A stretch of 64,000 nucleotides of DNA, taken from Aspergillus flavus (lineage: Eukaryota; Ascomycota; Eurotiomycetes; Eurotiales; Aspergillaceae). Shown here one piece after another: positions 22,767 through 33,984 of the stretch; position 1 is the stretch's first letter, and every line of letters starts with the position of its first letter. The position numbers and the translations under genes are program-made. The stretch lies in the NCBI RefSeq assembly GCF_009017415.1, contig NC_092405.1, positions 3,596,001-3,660,000 on the forward strand, read 5' to 3'. The notes under the pieces were generated by a model that had not been told where the DNA came from, searched no databases, and saw nothing but the letters and a program-made list of their open reading frames with translations.

Positions 22767-23023
22767 GGTGAATATACAGTCTTAACAACGACTGTTCCCG
22801 GGCAAAATATGTGATTCTCCAAGTACCGTAATGCTATCGGCAACTCGTCGCTGGCCATGAGAAGCTTTGCGGCGAGTGGTGATCACGTGATGCGGGCGGT
22901 GGCGCTCCAGGAAAAGTCGCGGTAGAAGCTTGATCGAGACCTCACATTAACTAGAGGGGCTACCACTATCGCGTGAATTGATATTTTTCTTTCTCAATCT
23001 CCAGTGGAACTAGTGAATTCAAT
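22767..23023. promoter_or_regulatory. bidirectional promoter SF3A3/FAL1 with CACGTG palindrome
   Basis: Only 257 bp separate the two start codons. A 10-bp palindrome ATCACGTGAT (22882-22891) lies near the middle; CACGTG is a bHLH (E-box) core. Both genes act in pre-mRNA processing, so shared control is plausible but inferred. Confidence 0.5.
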
Positions 23024-24342
23024 ATGGCGGACGGCATTGACAGACGGGCAGATGGTATGGACCCCAGCTACTTACCACGAAATACATGTATACTGACAAA
23101 CGCGCAAACTCAGACCGCATGGAGTTCAACACCTCCAAGGAGGTCACGGTTGCTCCTACCTTCGAGGACATGCACTTGAAGGAGAGCCTCCTGCGCGGTA
23201 TCTACGCTTACGGCTACGAGTCTCCATCGGCAGTGCAATCGCGAGCCATCGTGCAGATCTGCAAAGGCCGCGACACGATTGCCCAGGCGCAGTCCGGTAC
23301 AGGTAAAACGGCTACCTTCTCGATCAGTATCCTGCAGGTCATCGACACCGTTGTGCGCGAGAGTCAAGCGCTCGTGCTATCCCCGACTCGCGAACTTGCC
23401 ACGCAGATCCAGTCCGTCATCATGGCGCTCGGCGACTACATGAACGTGCAATGCCACGCCTGCATCGGAGGCACGAATATCGGCGAGGACATCCGGAAGC
23501 TGGACTACGGACAGCACGTCGTTTCCGGTACGCCTGGTCGTGTCGCGGATATGATCCGTCGGCGCCACCTGCGCACCCGCCACATCAAGATGCTGGTGCT
23601 GGATGAAGCCGACGAGCTGCTCAACCGCGGTTTCCGTGAACAGATCTACGACGTCTACCGCTACCTGCCCCCGGCCACGCAGGTGGTGGTCGTCTCCGCG
23701 ACCCTCCCCTACGACGTCCTGGACATGACGACGAAGTTCATGACCGACCCCGTGCGCGTGCTGGTCAAGCGTGACGAGTTGACCCTGGAAGGCATTAAGC
23801 AGTACTTCATCGCGGTGGAGAAGGAAGAATGGAAATTCGACACCTTGTGTGATCTCTACGATACACTCACCATCACCCAGGCCGTGATCTTCTGCAACAC
23901 GCGCCGCAAGGTCGACTGGCTGACGGACAAGATGCGCGAGGCCAACTTCACCGTGTCCAGCATGCACGGCGAGATGCCCCAGAAGGAACGTGACAGTATC
24001 ATGCAGGACTTCCGCCAGGGTAACTCGCGAGTGCTTATCTCGACCGACGTCTGGGCCCGTGGTATCGACGTCCAACAGGTCTCCCTGGTCATCAACTATG
24101 ATCTCCCCACCAACCGTGAAAACTACATCCACCGTATCGGTCGTAGCGGTCGTTTCGGAAGGAAGGGTGTCGCCATCAACTTCGTTACCAGCGATGACGT
24201 GCGGATCCTCCGTGATATCGAATTGTACTACTCCACACAGATCGATGAGATGCCTATGAACGGTAAGACTCCCTAATCAAGTTACTCCCCAACTCAACAT
24301 CTAACAAAACAAAACCCTGCAGTCGCCGATCTCCTCTCATAA
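23024..24342 (+). CDS. fal1: ATP-dependent RNA helicase FAL1 (eIF4A-III type DEAD-box)
   Basis: DEAD-box helicase of the eIF4A family; the FAL1/eIF4AIII branch acts in 18S rRNA maturation in yeast and is the core of the exon-junction complex in filamentous fungi and animals. Exons 23024-23054, 23114-24262 and a 20-nt last exon 24323-24342 give 399 residues. Motifs in order: AQSGTGKT (I), PTRELA (Ia), GGTNIG, TPGR (Ib), [20 protein letters not shown] (IV), [12 protein letters not shown] (V) and [10 protein letters not shown] (VI). It begins [15 protein letters not shown] and ends VADLLS, both typical of FAL1 rather than eIF4A itself. Nearly all codons end in C or G in the first half. All splice phases agree. 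Confidence 0.96.
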
Positions 24343-25520
24343 ACCTCATAACCATCCTCATATACACCACCAATCAAATCCACTCTCCACCCACGGGCCA
24401 ATCACTAGTACCACACCCACGAACCCAAGTACGAGCCCTGTAAACCGCATAAAAAAGAGAAAGAGAGAAAGGAAAAGACCAACACCAGCGTGGAGGAAAA
24501 GGGAACATACCCAAATTGGTAAGCCTCCTAAACCCCCTGCAATTCATATCATATCCATAAATAGTACTCACTAACGAATTTCAGATACACTCCAATACAC
24601 CAAAATATAGGGTCGGGAGAGAATCCAACCGGCAACGTCTTCTTCCCTTCCCCTTTCGTCTGTCTTCATTTTGAAAAAGGAGTTTTAGCTATGTGGGATA
24701 TTTATTATTCATGATTATTGAATTCGGGGATTTGCTGCTTCCATTTAGGTGATTTTATTATTTCAATCTATTCAACTGATCACTTTGTTCTTCTGAGATT
24801 ATTGGTGTTCTTTGTGAGCATTGCCCCGTAGACTACTAGTAGTTCTTGGAGTGAATTGCCTTTTCTCGGCACTCCGCGAGTTTAGAGATTGTGAAAAAGC
24901 ATGTCATCAAGTAGACCAAGCTGACTTTATTTATATATATAAAGCACCTATGATGCAGACTCTACCAATGGAGAGTGGAATAAGAATAACATGGGTGTGT
25001 GCTGAAACCAACAAATTGTGAAGGAGACAGGAGAGATAGATAAAGAGAAGAAATAAAGCACAACCAAACAAATCCCACTCACACCAGCCCAATCCCGCAT
25101 GTTGTCCGAACCTTCCAGATCACCCAAACCAGAAGTCAAAAGCGAACCCATGAGAAGCACCGTGTAACCTGTGTATGTGATGAGAAATGAAAAAGTAAAC
25201 CATATGTGATGTGTGCCGTCCCTGACGCATCAATGCAAGGCAGGGGCAATTAATTATTGCTCAATAAGCGCAAATGGAAAACACGTATCAATCAGTAATG
25301 CCAAAACGGGAGCGCCAGCTACCTTTATCGAACGGACCACCAAGGACCAGGAAACGTGTATATGCAGAAAGGTTCGGGGAAAATTGAAAGGGCAGGAACT
25401 AAAGGCATAACAAAGAAAAGCCTGTCTTTCGAGTCCAAAAGCTCCCGGTACATCCCATGATATGCACAAATAATCAATTTTCAAAAATGGTAACAATAGG
25501 CTTCTTTCAGCAGGACTACA
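24343..25520. other. convergent intergenic region (1.2 kb)
   Basis: 3' flanks of FAL1 and the GID7-like gene. AT-rich with a short TATATATAAA run near 24930. No supportable coding frame or RNA gene. Confidence 0.5.
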
Positions 25521-28058
25521 TTAGAAGCTCATTGTTGATCGTAGAGCACTCGTGCGGGCGAAACCGCTGGCCGATGTCGGTCGTTGTGTACGAGCCGTAG
25601 TATGAGAGTTCGCGTCGCGCTCCCGGGTCCAACTGAACTGATTAGTTTCGAAGCTGAGCGAGGGGAGACTGATGGAGACTTACATTCTAACCAAGCAATC
25701 ATCGCCTGCGGACGCGAACAATCCGGGGTTTGTAGGGTTCCAGGAGATTGCGTTGACACACCCAGCAATGTGACCCTCCAGAGTTTCTACCAGAGTCCCA
25801 TTTTCTTTGTGCCAAACATAAACTCGAGAGTCTTTGGAACAGTGAGCGAAGAAACATGAGCAAAGAGTGACATAGAATGACTTACCTTCACTTCCACTAA
25901 CGACAAAATTCTCTGCAGCTCCTCCGAAAGCACTCCGAATGACAAAAGACCCCTGTTTTTGGCCTTGGAAACGTCGGATTACATCGGTCGTGTCAATATC
26001 AATGAGTTGTATTTGACCTTCTGATAAGTTCACAAGCATGTGGCGGGAATCTTTGCTGACTGCAACCGATGTGGGCTTGCTCTTCAAGGCCAGGCAATAT
26101 TCCTCCTCGTGGGTGAGGAAGTCATACACGTGGATCTTCTCTTCAACATCGGCAGCGATTAGGCGTCGTCCATCAGGCGTGATGGCACAATCCTGTACAC
26201 GGAAGTCACCCTGCCACATGTGCAGAGCGTGGCCGCGCATACTCCAATGACATAGGTGCGAGTCCTTGTCAAGAGAGGCTGTTACAAAAGAGTCCCCGTC
26301 TGCAGCCCAGGCTGCAGCTGTAACCGGCTGTCGATGATGATTAATGGTCAATAGGCATCGCCCAGTCTATATAACAGTTAGTGACAATGGGGTCCAGGTT
26401 GCAACAAGAGAAACTTACATCCACACTCCACACACGGGCCTTTTTATCCTGAGAGCAAGTGATGAGTTTCGAGTCATCCGGGCTCCAACAAGCATGTGCA
26501 ACACCGTCATCATGCTCCATCAATTTATGCAGCACAGCAAAAGTGCTGGTATCGTAGATAATGACACTGTGGTCGCGGCCTGCCGTGACTAACTTTGTGC
26601 CATCATGAGAGAATTGACAGTACCAGACCTCATCCGAATGCTGACTTAATTCAATCCCCGGTCGAGACGGGAAGTCCGCTCGATCGCACATGTGATCAGA
26701 ATATAACGATGGTGGAGTTGCTGTGTTGTGGTATAAGCACTGGTTGATCTGATTTTGCTTGACATGATCCAGTAATATCGCAAGACGGTTGTCAGGAATC
26801 ATGACTGACGGCGATATAGATTCTATGTCTACCGTTAGTCCCGGCCATAAGATTATTGAAGCCACGGATTTCCAGACACAACGTACTTGATAATTCCGAT
26901 AGCAATCTCTCACGAGAAGAAGTTATCGAGCCATCCCAGCCGGCTTGATCATGAAGATGTTCCGGGGGGCACATAAGAAGGCTGTTGCCAGTGTCAGTCT
27001 GAAGGCTTCGGGGAAAGGAGATTTGCGGTTTTAGACACTCACCTAGATAGAGCATGTAGGCGCCCGATATCATAATTAAGCGGAGTCAACTCATGCCGAA
27101 GAACGGTCAGAGCCGCAGAAAGATTACGAGCCTCTAGCAATTCCAAAAACTTCTGCTGTCGCAGGTAGAAGAGCATCTCATTCATGTCCGCACTTTCCAC
27201 CAATACCAACCTCTCCTTCGTCGGAAGGTCACCGTCGCCGCTCGTCGTCCGCCTTGTCCCGTCCGGATAAAATGACTGTACCAAAATTCGCTCCGCCTCC
27301 GCCCAACGTCCTGCAAGCACTGCACCTCTGAATGCAGCAACTGCCGGGCTCTCCAACTGATAACCACTCTCCTTGCTCAATAGTGAAGCTGCTCCATTAT
27401 AACCAAGCTCGTACAAACTTTGAATGAGGATGCGTGTCACTTCTTCGCGGTCATGCCCGAAATAGGATGGAGGGACGGCCGAGGACTTCTGTACTCCATT
27501 CGTCTGAAGGTCGCCGTTAGAGGAAGCGTGCGAAGCCTGGCCGTTCAGGGAGTGGGAAAGACCCACCTTGTGAGACGGCGAGGCAACGGAGCCGTTAGAA
27601 ACGTGGGAAGGGCCATTTGCACTTGAAACTCCATCGGGACGCATATTTGTCAGGCGCCTGCGCTTGGGGGACGGCGAGTGGCCCTCTGCGGTATTTGCGT
27701 ATACGACTCTTTGTTCCGAGATGCCGGCTTCGCTTGCCGTATGATCTCCGGTCAGGCCTCCTGTTCCGTCGATGTTGGATTCAGATACACCAGGGGTACT
27801 CGGGCGGCGGCGGCGGCGAGTGGACGACAGATAGAAATTCCCAGAAGCACCGACGGCCGGGTAAGAGCTGTCGACGGAGGGATCTGAGCGGGATGACGAC
27901 AGGATGTTATCGGAAGCGGCAGCGCTTCTCGGGTATGACGACGTAGGTTCAATGGGGATAGGAGGGTCAGGGCGGTCGGGAGCGGTGGAGGAGGGTATAT
28001 AGGTGAAGGGATGGTCTGCCAGATCGAATGCTTGGTAGATCTGCCCTTTCACCTGGCT
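25521..28058 (-). CDS. gid7: GID7/WDR26-like LisH-CTLH-WD40 protein
   Basis: Likely subunit of the GID/CTLH ubiquitin ligase, which in yeast degrades gluconeogenic enzymes. Minus-strand exons: (28058)-27043, 26981-26887, 26822-26419, 26366-25886, 25831-25684 and 25632-25521. The N-terminal ~200 residues are Ser-rich and disordered with a basic run RRRRRPSTPG. LisH (EEVTRILIQSLYELGYNGAA) and CTLH (FRGAVLAGRWAEAERILVQ, EMLFYLRQQKFLELLE) follow, then WD40 blades such as GTKLVTAGRDHSVIIYD, SKLITCSQDKKARVW and SFVTASLDKDSHLCHW, closing with GDDCLVRIW. Five introns keep frame. The start is unresolved: the frame is open up to an acceptor-like CTACAG at 28059 but holds no ATG before 27644. From that ATG the protein is 613 residues; the disordered part upstream looks coded, so a hidden first exon is likely. 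Confidence 0.88.
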
Positions 28059-29060
28059 CTGTAGAAGAACCAGGGGAGCAGACCTATATCAGTGGCGGGT
28101 CACTGATACTGCCTCAGGTCAAGACCTAGGGTTGGAGCTCGTCACAGGCCGAACGACCGTCAATTCCCAAATTTTGTGAGTTTACCGGTTTGAGGTCGGC
28201 AAGTACAAGGTAGATATTGCTTTGTTACAGCTTCTGGTGGTGGGTCGAAGGTAAGAATTTCCCAGTATCGACGGGCGGAGGTCTTATCGGACTTGGGGAA
28301 CACTTTGGGGGGGGTTTGAGGTAAGAACCGGGGCGGAAGGCGCCAAGTCGTAGAAGAAGTCGTGGGGTTCCGATCGTAAAGGAGGAAATTTATAAAGATA
28401 CTTGAGAAGTATCAAGTAATTAAACCGTAAGACAAGAGGGAGAGCAAAGGGTGTGAGATGTGGTGGATAAGCGACAGAAGTTGGAGAATCGAGGTTGAAG
28501 AACATCGGCGGCTTCTCTTATTCTAAACTCCGTGGGGCGAGGAAGTCACGACATCTATTGCTTTGGCTTTTGAAAATAATTAAATCCCAATAAAATAAAT
28601 AGATTAGGTACCGTTTGATCTATTTGTCCACCACACCTCTTCTTTATTTATTTCCCACCGTGTAGTCTATGTCTTTTTCCCCGTTATTTTCCAGTCCATG
28701 GTACATCTTAGTCTTAGTACTAGACCAGGATCAAGCAGGTGACCCTATTTAGTAGTACTGTTGAATTACTGCAGAAGTCGCTAGGTGGTAATCATATTCC
28801 ATGACAGTTTCTAAGACAGATAAGTATACCCCGGAGGACATATAGAGATAGAAAGCTTAGAACCAGCTCCCTCTCTAGTTCAGAAAAAAATTTGCTAGAG
28901 GGTTTAGCATTTCCAACGTCTCCCAGGACCTAGTAATGTAACCCAAGTGCGCGAATTAATCGGCTTCTATCCCAAGATCCAGATAAGGAGACTATCATCT
29001 GAACACTGGTCATGAATCCAGCTGACAAGACTCCCTATTCCCACACACACACAAAAAGTA

Positions 29061-29080
29061 AGAACAAGAACAAGAACAAG
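29061..29080 (+). repeat. short AGAACA microsatellite
   Basis: About three and a half copies of a 6-bp unit directly after a short CA run. It lies in non-coding sequence and has no evident function. Confidence 0.6.
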
Positions 29081-30017
29081 ACAAACAAGGTAGCTCAATA
29101 AACCACGACTATATGTGGAAGCAAGGATACCAAAGCCTCGATCGCAGGCTAATGAACGGGTAATCAAGGGGACATTCGAAACGGGCCAACGATCAACGAC
29201 ATACCAACGCATCACCTGCACCAGACCCTCTCAGGGATGTTTGAGGCCAGACATGCAAAGGTAAAATGGAAAAAAGAAAAAAAAAAGAAATTCTGGTCAA
29301 ATGAGTGGCGCATTCACTTCATGTGCTCCTCCTATCTTAGTCCGTATGATTGATTCGTTTGCGGGAGTGATCCACTTGAAGTATGCAACTATAGATAGAT
29401 GTGCCATTCAATAAATAAGTGTAGATGTTAGACAATTCTGTCCCGCAGGATACCATTCAAACTGCTACCCGATCTTCCTAATCCAGCGTGTTTCTGCAAC
29501 TGTACCTGTCAAGAACTCCTGAAACCCACGTCAACGGTGGAGTCAAGCCATCTGGTACCACTGAAGTCCATTCTGGTGGGGACAATCAACGCAGGAGAAA
29601 ACCCATTCTTCCGCGGGGGAGTCATAATAGCGGTCTACCTACTGTAGTTTAGTCGATCTGGAGGGCCGTTAGAAGGACGTTTCCGGAACGAAGATTGTGT
29701 CTATCATACTAGTTAATCAGACAGTATTTCCGAAACGACCCGATCGTCTCCCCATACTCCTTTCGTACGTTGAGTTCTAGACGCGACGTCAGCCTAAGTA
29801 ATAACCCCACAAGCCATGGTTAATACGCAACAAATAGGAAACTGAAACTCGGCCGACACAATGACAGAACAATGTCAACTCAATAGAGCCAATCGTATGA
29901 ACAGACCAATGTTGTAAAAGTATGACAAAAAAAAAGGAAAAGAAAACAGAAGCTCATGGTTCTCTGACCTCATCATGATGCTTATTCCGTTTCCCCACAT
30001 TTGTTGCCGCTACGGGT

Positions 30018-30025
30018 TATATAAA
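30018..30025 (+). promoter_or_regulatory. TATA box of the metallothionein gene
   Basis: TATATAAA lies 129 bp upstream of the metallothionein start codon, in the position expected for a strong inducible fungal promoter. I did not find a clear metal-responsive element beside it. Confidence 0.5.
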
Positions 30026-30153
30026 TCTGGCGAACCACTCGACTACTTGAGGTTATTGAAGATCAACATCAAGCTATACCCTGCACGAATCTACTATCTA
30101 CTTAGTACTACATCTTACATATTCCCATCTACAACATTACCTGATACTTCACG

Positions 30154-30299
30154 ATGGGCTGTGATTGCGGAAATACCTGCGGTTGCTCCGGTCCCCAGAG
30201 CTGCACTTGTGGCCAGTCCTGCCAGTGCAAGAACTGCGGAGTAAGTATAGCTATGGAATATTGATTTCCATATAACGCTGATTATTTAAAAAGAAGTGA
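30154..30299 (+). CDS. metallothionein, 30 aa, cysteine-rich
   Basis: A tiny cysteine-rich protein, probably a copper-binding metallothionein in the cytosol. Exon 1 is 30154-30240 (29 codons) and exon 2 is 30294-30299 (one Lys codon and the stop), with a 53-bp intron (GTAAGT donor, GCTGAT branch, AAAAAG acceptor). The 30-residue product has 9 cysteines, eight of them in four Cys-X-Cys pairs (residues 3/5, 9/11, 17/19, 23/25) plus Cys28, and no aromatic residues. This is the pattern of fungal copper metallothioneins such as Neurospora CuMT, which is shorter with 7 cysteines. If the intron is not removed, the frame adds VSIAMEY and stops. Too short for automatic gene finders; a TATA box lies upstream. 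Confidence 0.85.
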
Positions 30300-30511
30300 T
30301 CCATTCGTCCGCACTTGATTACATACGAGGAATCCGATGAAGTTTACGATGTTGAATGAAGGGGATGGAAATGATTTGGAGTATTGTCTGGGCGTGATTT
30401 TGGACTTTATTGGATACTACTTAATACACTCTCTTTAAACGGTCTATAATATTGTTTATGTCCCGTACTATACATATAATTCTAAAGTCTATACAGTCTC
30501 AAAGCACCATA
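30300..30511. other. convergent intergenic region
   Basis: 3' flanks of the metallothionein (plus) and the PIN-like carrier (minus). AT-rich, nothing else seen. Confidence 0.5.
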
Positions 30512-32040
30512 TCATGTAGAGTTCCTCTGCTCCAGTGCCGCTTGAGACGCTTTCAGAGCGCCGGTGATGCTGAAGCATATAAATGGCGACAACACGTACA
30601 TTGCCTGCACTGATTAGCAAGATAATTCGGGTGACCCAGATGTTTCATCACTTACAGTTAACGATTTGGCAATAGCCATCTTCTCCAGCTCTGAAATCCG
30701 AGCCAACTCGGCCAGCCCGGATATGACCAACGCCGGAGGTCCAGCCGGCATGAGCATCAAACTAAACCAGAGAATAGGATCAGTTAACACAATATTGGTC
30801 TTCTTAGCCAAGCCATAAACAATAGAGATGCTGAGTCTATATATCCCTCGTTAGCATCTCACAATCATGCGACCCCTAAAGTATAAAACATACGCAGGCC
30901 ATATCACCAAACGAACGAGAAAGATTGTCCCAATCGCCTTCAAAGGCATTCGCCCCGAATCACCACTAGTTTTCATCTTCTCAAAGCTGACACCCAGCTT
31001 ACACCCCACCACAAAGATCTGGAACGTCGTGAACAACTTGCCAATGTTCTTGACACTCGACGTCAGCCAAGCGTTGAAAATCCCGCCGTCCTCGTATTTA
31101 TTGAAGAACGCTTTATGTAGCTGCGGCACAAGACCCAAGATCACACCGATAATAGTGCATCCGATCGCCACATCGGCAAATGGGGACTCAAACGGGGCCA
31201 TGAGCCTCTGTCGGATACGCTTGGGTAACATAGATGAAATGCGTTGGGCTCCGTGCCGGATACTGTTAGAAATGTTGCGGCGGGCTTTTTGCGCCCGCTG
31301 TGGAAGAAGGGATGTCTCCTCGTCGACCTGGCCGTGCTCAGTGGTGCCATTTTGGGTTTCAGGATCTGTGCCGTCCGCTTCTATATCCTCTGTATTGGTG
31401 GACTCGTTGCCATCCTGAAGTAGCTTGGGACCAACGGCGTAACCGATCGTTTTACTGACTACAGCGCAGAGAAGAAAGTAACTCTGGGCACGAGAGATGG
31501 CTTTAGACTCGGTGTCGCCGTCTTTAATAATCGGTTTCAGACTCCCCACGCTTTCCAGCGATTGCAGCAAGAGGAGCGGCAGAGAGGTCGTGTTGTTGAA
31601 TGCGCAGGCAGGCGTCACCCAAGGCGGAAGCTTCAATCCCTTAGAGACAAAATATGCCAGGCCGACCGAGGCACACGTGTAAAGAATGGACCAAACTGGT
31701 AGTGGAGAGGTTATTATTGATTTCCGAGATAGTTTGGGGGAGCAGTACTGAGAACGGGGATGTAGTTCAGCGCGTTTCCTAATTGTAGCTGTTCGCCTAG
31801 ATTGATAATGATTAAAGCTGGGAGAAACAGCTTGACTCCCAATCCGGCCATATCATTGATCGAGGACTCTTGAATCAATCGTAACCTTTGCGCTGCGACT
31901 CCGTAGCTCATGGTCAGCAGAACGGAGACGCAGGCCTGTAAGGCGCCCACCAACGGCACGACAATACCCCCATCTGCCATACTGAGTTCTCGGGTTATAT
32001 TTAACAAACCAGTTGATATTGACTCTAGATCTTTATGCAA
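30512..32040 (-). CDS. PIN-like / auxin efflux carrier family membrane transporter
   Basis: Four exons on the minus strand: 32040-31749, 31695-30894, 30836-30656 and 30604-30512, giving 455 residues. The N-terminal half has about five hydrophobic segments (e.g. VGALQACVSVLLTMSYGVAA, GLGVKLFLPALIIINLG, ILYTCASVGLAYFVS), with the motif WVTPACAFNNTTSLPLLLLQ carrying the conserved asparagine-rich turn of the family. A long hydrophilic loop (~residues 175-255, acidic with ETSLLP) separates it from a C-terminal half with another five segments, including ILWFSLMLMPAGPPAL. This is the standard layout of fungal membrane transport proteins of the auxin efflux carrier superfamily, mostly in the ER or vacuole; substrate unknown. 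An alternative start is the ATG at 31980. Confidence 0.9.
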
Positions 32041-32376
32041 GAAAGAAGAATTATTTTCGAGTTTATTTATTGTTTCTTTCCTCTATGGCGTCATCGTGGC
32101 GTAACCCAGCGGAACAAGGGCTCAATAAGTGGGCCAAATACTGAAGATACCGTCTAGAACATCCTGAAGTCTCTCAGGGTTGGTTCCTGAATACATTAAT
32201 AAGATCTAATATTTCTATGGGCTCACAAGACCTGTTTCCATATTCGGAGGCAAGGACCTTCATGGTTGACGGGCTCATATCTACACACATACTAGTCATA
32301 ACCATTATGAACAAACGAGAACGGATACAGTAAACACAGTAGTCACACTAGACAAAACTTGGCCAGATCGTTTCTT
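32041..32376. other. intergenic region
   Basis: Between two minus-strand genes; contains the promoter of the PIN-like carrier. Nothing specific seen. Confidence 0.5.
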
Positions 32377-33984
32377 TCAATAAACATCTGGGACGAATGC
32401 AGCCGGAACAACAATTGGGGCTAGCAGTTTGATTCCAGAGATAGACCCGCAAAACAGGGCCACTCCAGCAAGGAACGCAGTGAGAAGACCTAGCTGTCCC
32501 AGAGTCTCTACACCGAACCATGCTGGTTGGGACACCCTGCGTTTCCCTAAACGTGTTGTGCGGCTGTAGAACGGTACATATTTGAATTCGAAGAAGCTTT
32601 CGCCTCCTAGTCCCTCTTTCTTGTCCATGATGAGGCCATAGTAGAGCTTGCGACGTAACTAGACATGGTCAATACATGGGTGAATGGGGTAGTTTTCTGG
32701 GGCACCTCCACAAACAAAAGATAATCAGGACAAAGCCTACCTCAATGATAGCTTGATCGAGCATCGGAAACACTCGAAGTCCATAGCATGCAGCCATGAC
32801 CAGGATACATTGTCCATACACCAGTGCTTGGTAGTATAAAGAGGGACGCGGAAGGTTAAGACTATCAGATAGCTCGTCACCGTTGAGTTTTCTCGCCATA
32901 GCCTCGAGGTATTCCTTTGACGCATATGTGGGGGCTGTGTACTCAAGACCAAGAATAATGTTCTGCGCCAGTATCCTGCCGGTATCGGTTGGGTCTATTT
33001 CAGACACGGAAAGCGACTCCATCATCGCTCGTGCCTGAGCCGTTGTCTCGAAGCAGTCGGTTGGTGTGCCCATGTAAAACGCGACAAGTCTCCAAAGGGC
33101 AATATAGTCCTCAATTTCCTGGTTCCTTAAAAAGATACCTTGTCGTGGAAGCCCAAGGAAGACCACGCTCGTTGAGAACGTGTGGATAGTTGCAATGCAA
33201 TCCAGGTCGTTGATAGGAATTCCGTATTTCTTGATGTCGTAGTACTCGGGTCTATTCTTGACCAGGCTTAGCACTCTCCGACGGACCGACGCATGTAGCA
33301 ACCGGACGCGAACGGAGGAGACATGACCTTTACCTCCTGGCTTGATCGAGTCCAAGGATAAGGACACCTGGAGAATGTGTTGCAGAGTTTCTAGCAGCCT
33401 GCGCCGTACAACGTCCGCCGAGAAACCTCCGGTTCGGGCCAAGGTCTCAACAACTCGGGGGGAACCCCTACGCTAGTATGTCAGTTCTAGCTCATATTTT
33501 CCTTTTTCGGGAGACGAACATGCCGCCGAGGAGGCTTTGAAAGCCGAGCTATGAACTCCATAAGTGGGACTACCCAGTAGAACAGTTGAACCATGCACGG
33601 ACTTACTACATTAAGAATTGGTGTTCCATAGCGGAAGAACACTTCTTGCCCCCGTTTGATCTGCTCCCAATCGACCCAATCTGGGACGGTGTTGATCTCA
33701 GACCACAGTTCGTCGAGTTTTGGATCGTCTTTTGCGTGCTTCTCCAGCAGGGAGTAGAGGTCTCTCTTCGGTGTTTTAGTGTCAGTGCTCCCCGTGCTCT
33801 CTGTACGGGCACTACCTGGGGGTGAGATCTCATCCAGGCGATCCAGGCACTCATCTACGAGTTTGTCATAGTTGAGCATGATGGAGTGTAACTGCTCCAC
33901 TGAAGAGTGAAGGCCGTCGATCCATTCAAAAGTATAGCCCCAGCATTTGCAAATTTTCGCATTCGTGCTCCTCTGTTGGGCCAT
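32377..33984 (-). CDS. MpaB / DUF2236-type ER-bound oxygenase-like protein
   Basis: Minus-strand exons 33984-33607, 33548-33520 (a 29-nt micro-exon), 33467-32741 and 32658-32377 give 471 residues. The central block resembles the DUF2236 family (ER-bound oxygenase MpaB, rubber oxygenase Lcp): FFRYGTP, ETLARTGGFS, RRRLLETLQHILQV, HVSSVRVRLLHASVRRRVL, PINDLDCIATIHTFS and SLYYQALVYGQC. Histidines and arginines in HASVRRR and the IHTFS helix correspond to the heme-binding region of the family. Hydrophobic segments near the C-terminus (QLGLLTAFLAGVALFCG) suggest membrane attachment. The micro-exon supplies LGFQSLLGG, needed to join RYGTPILNV to MGSPRVVETL; without it the frame breaks. The substrate is unknown and no cluster of biosynthetic genes surrounds it, so a role like MpaB in mycophenolic acid should not be assumed. 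Confidence 0.88.

Larger units (their letters stand above)
28059..30153. other. long intergenic region (2.1 kb)
   Basis: Contains the leader/promoter of the GID7-like gene on the left and of the metallothionein on the right. Possible GID7 first-exon sequence lies between 28060 and 28510 but could not be fixed. A short (AGAACA)n repeat lies at 29061-29080, preceded by a CA run. No other coding frame is convincing. Confidence 0.5.

Noticed and set aside
23377..24132. 251-codon minus-strand frame antisense to FAL1
   Set aside because: Shadow frame caused by third-position C/G bias in FAL1.
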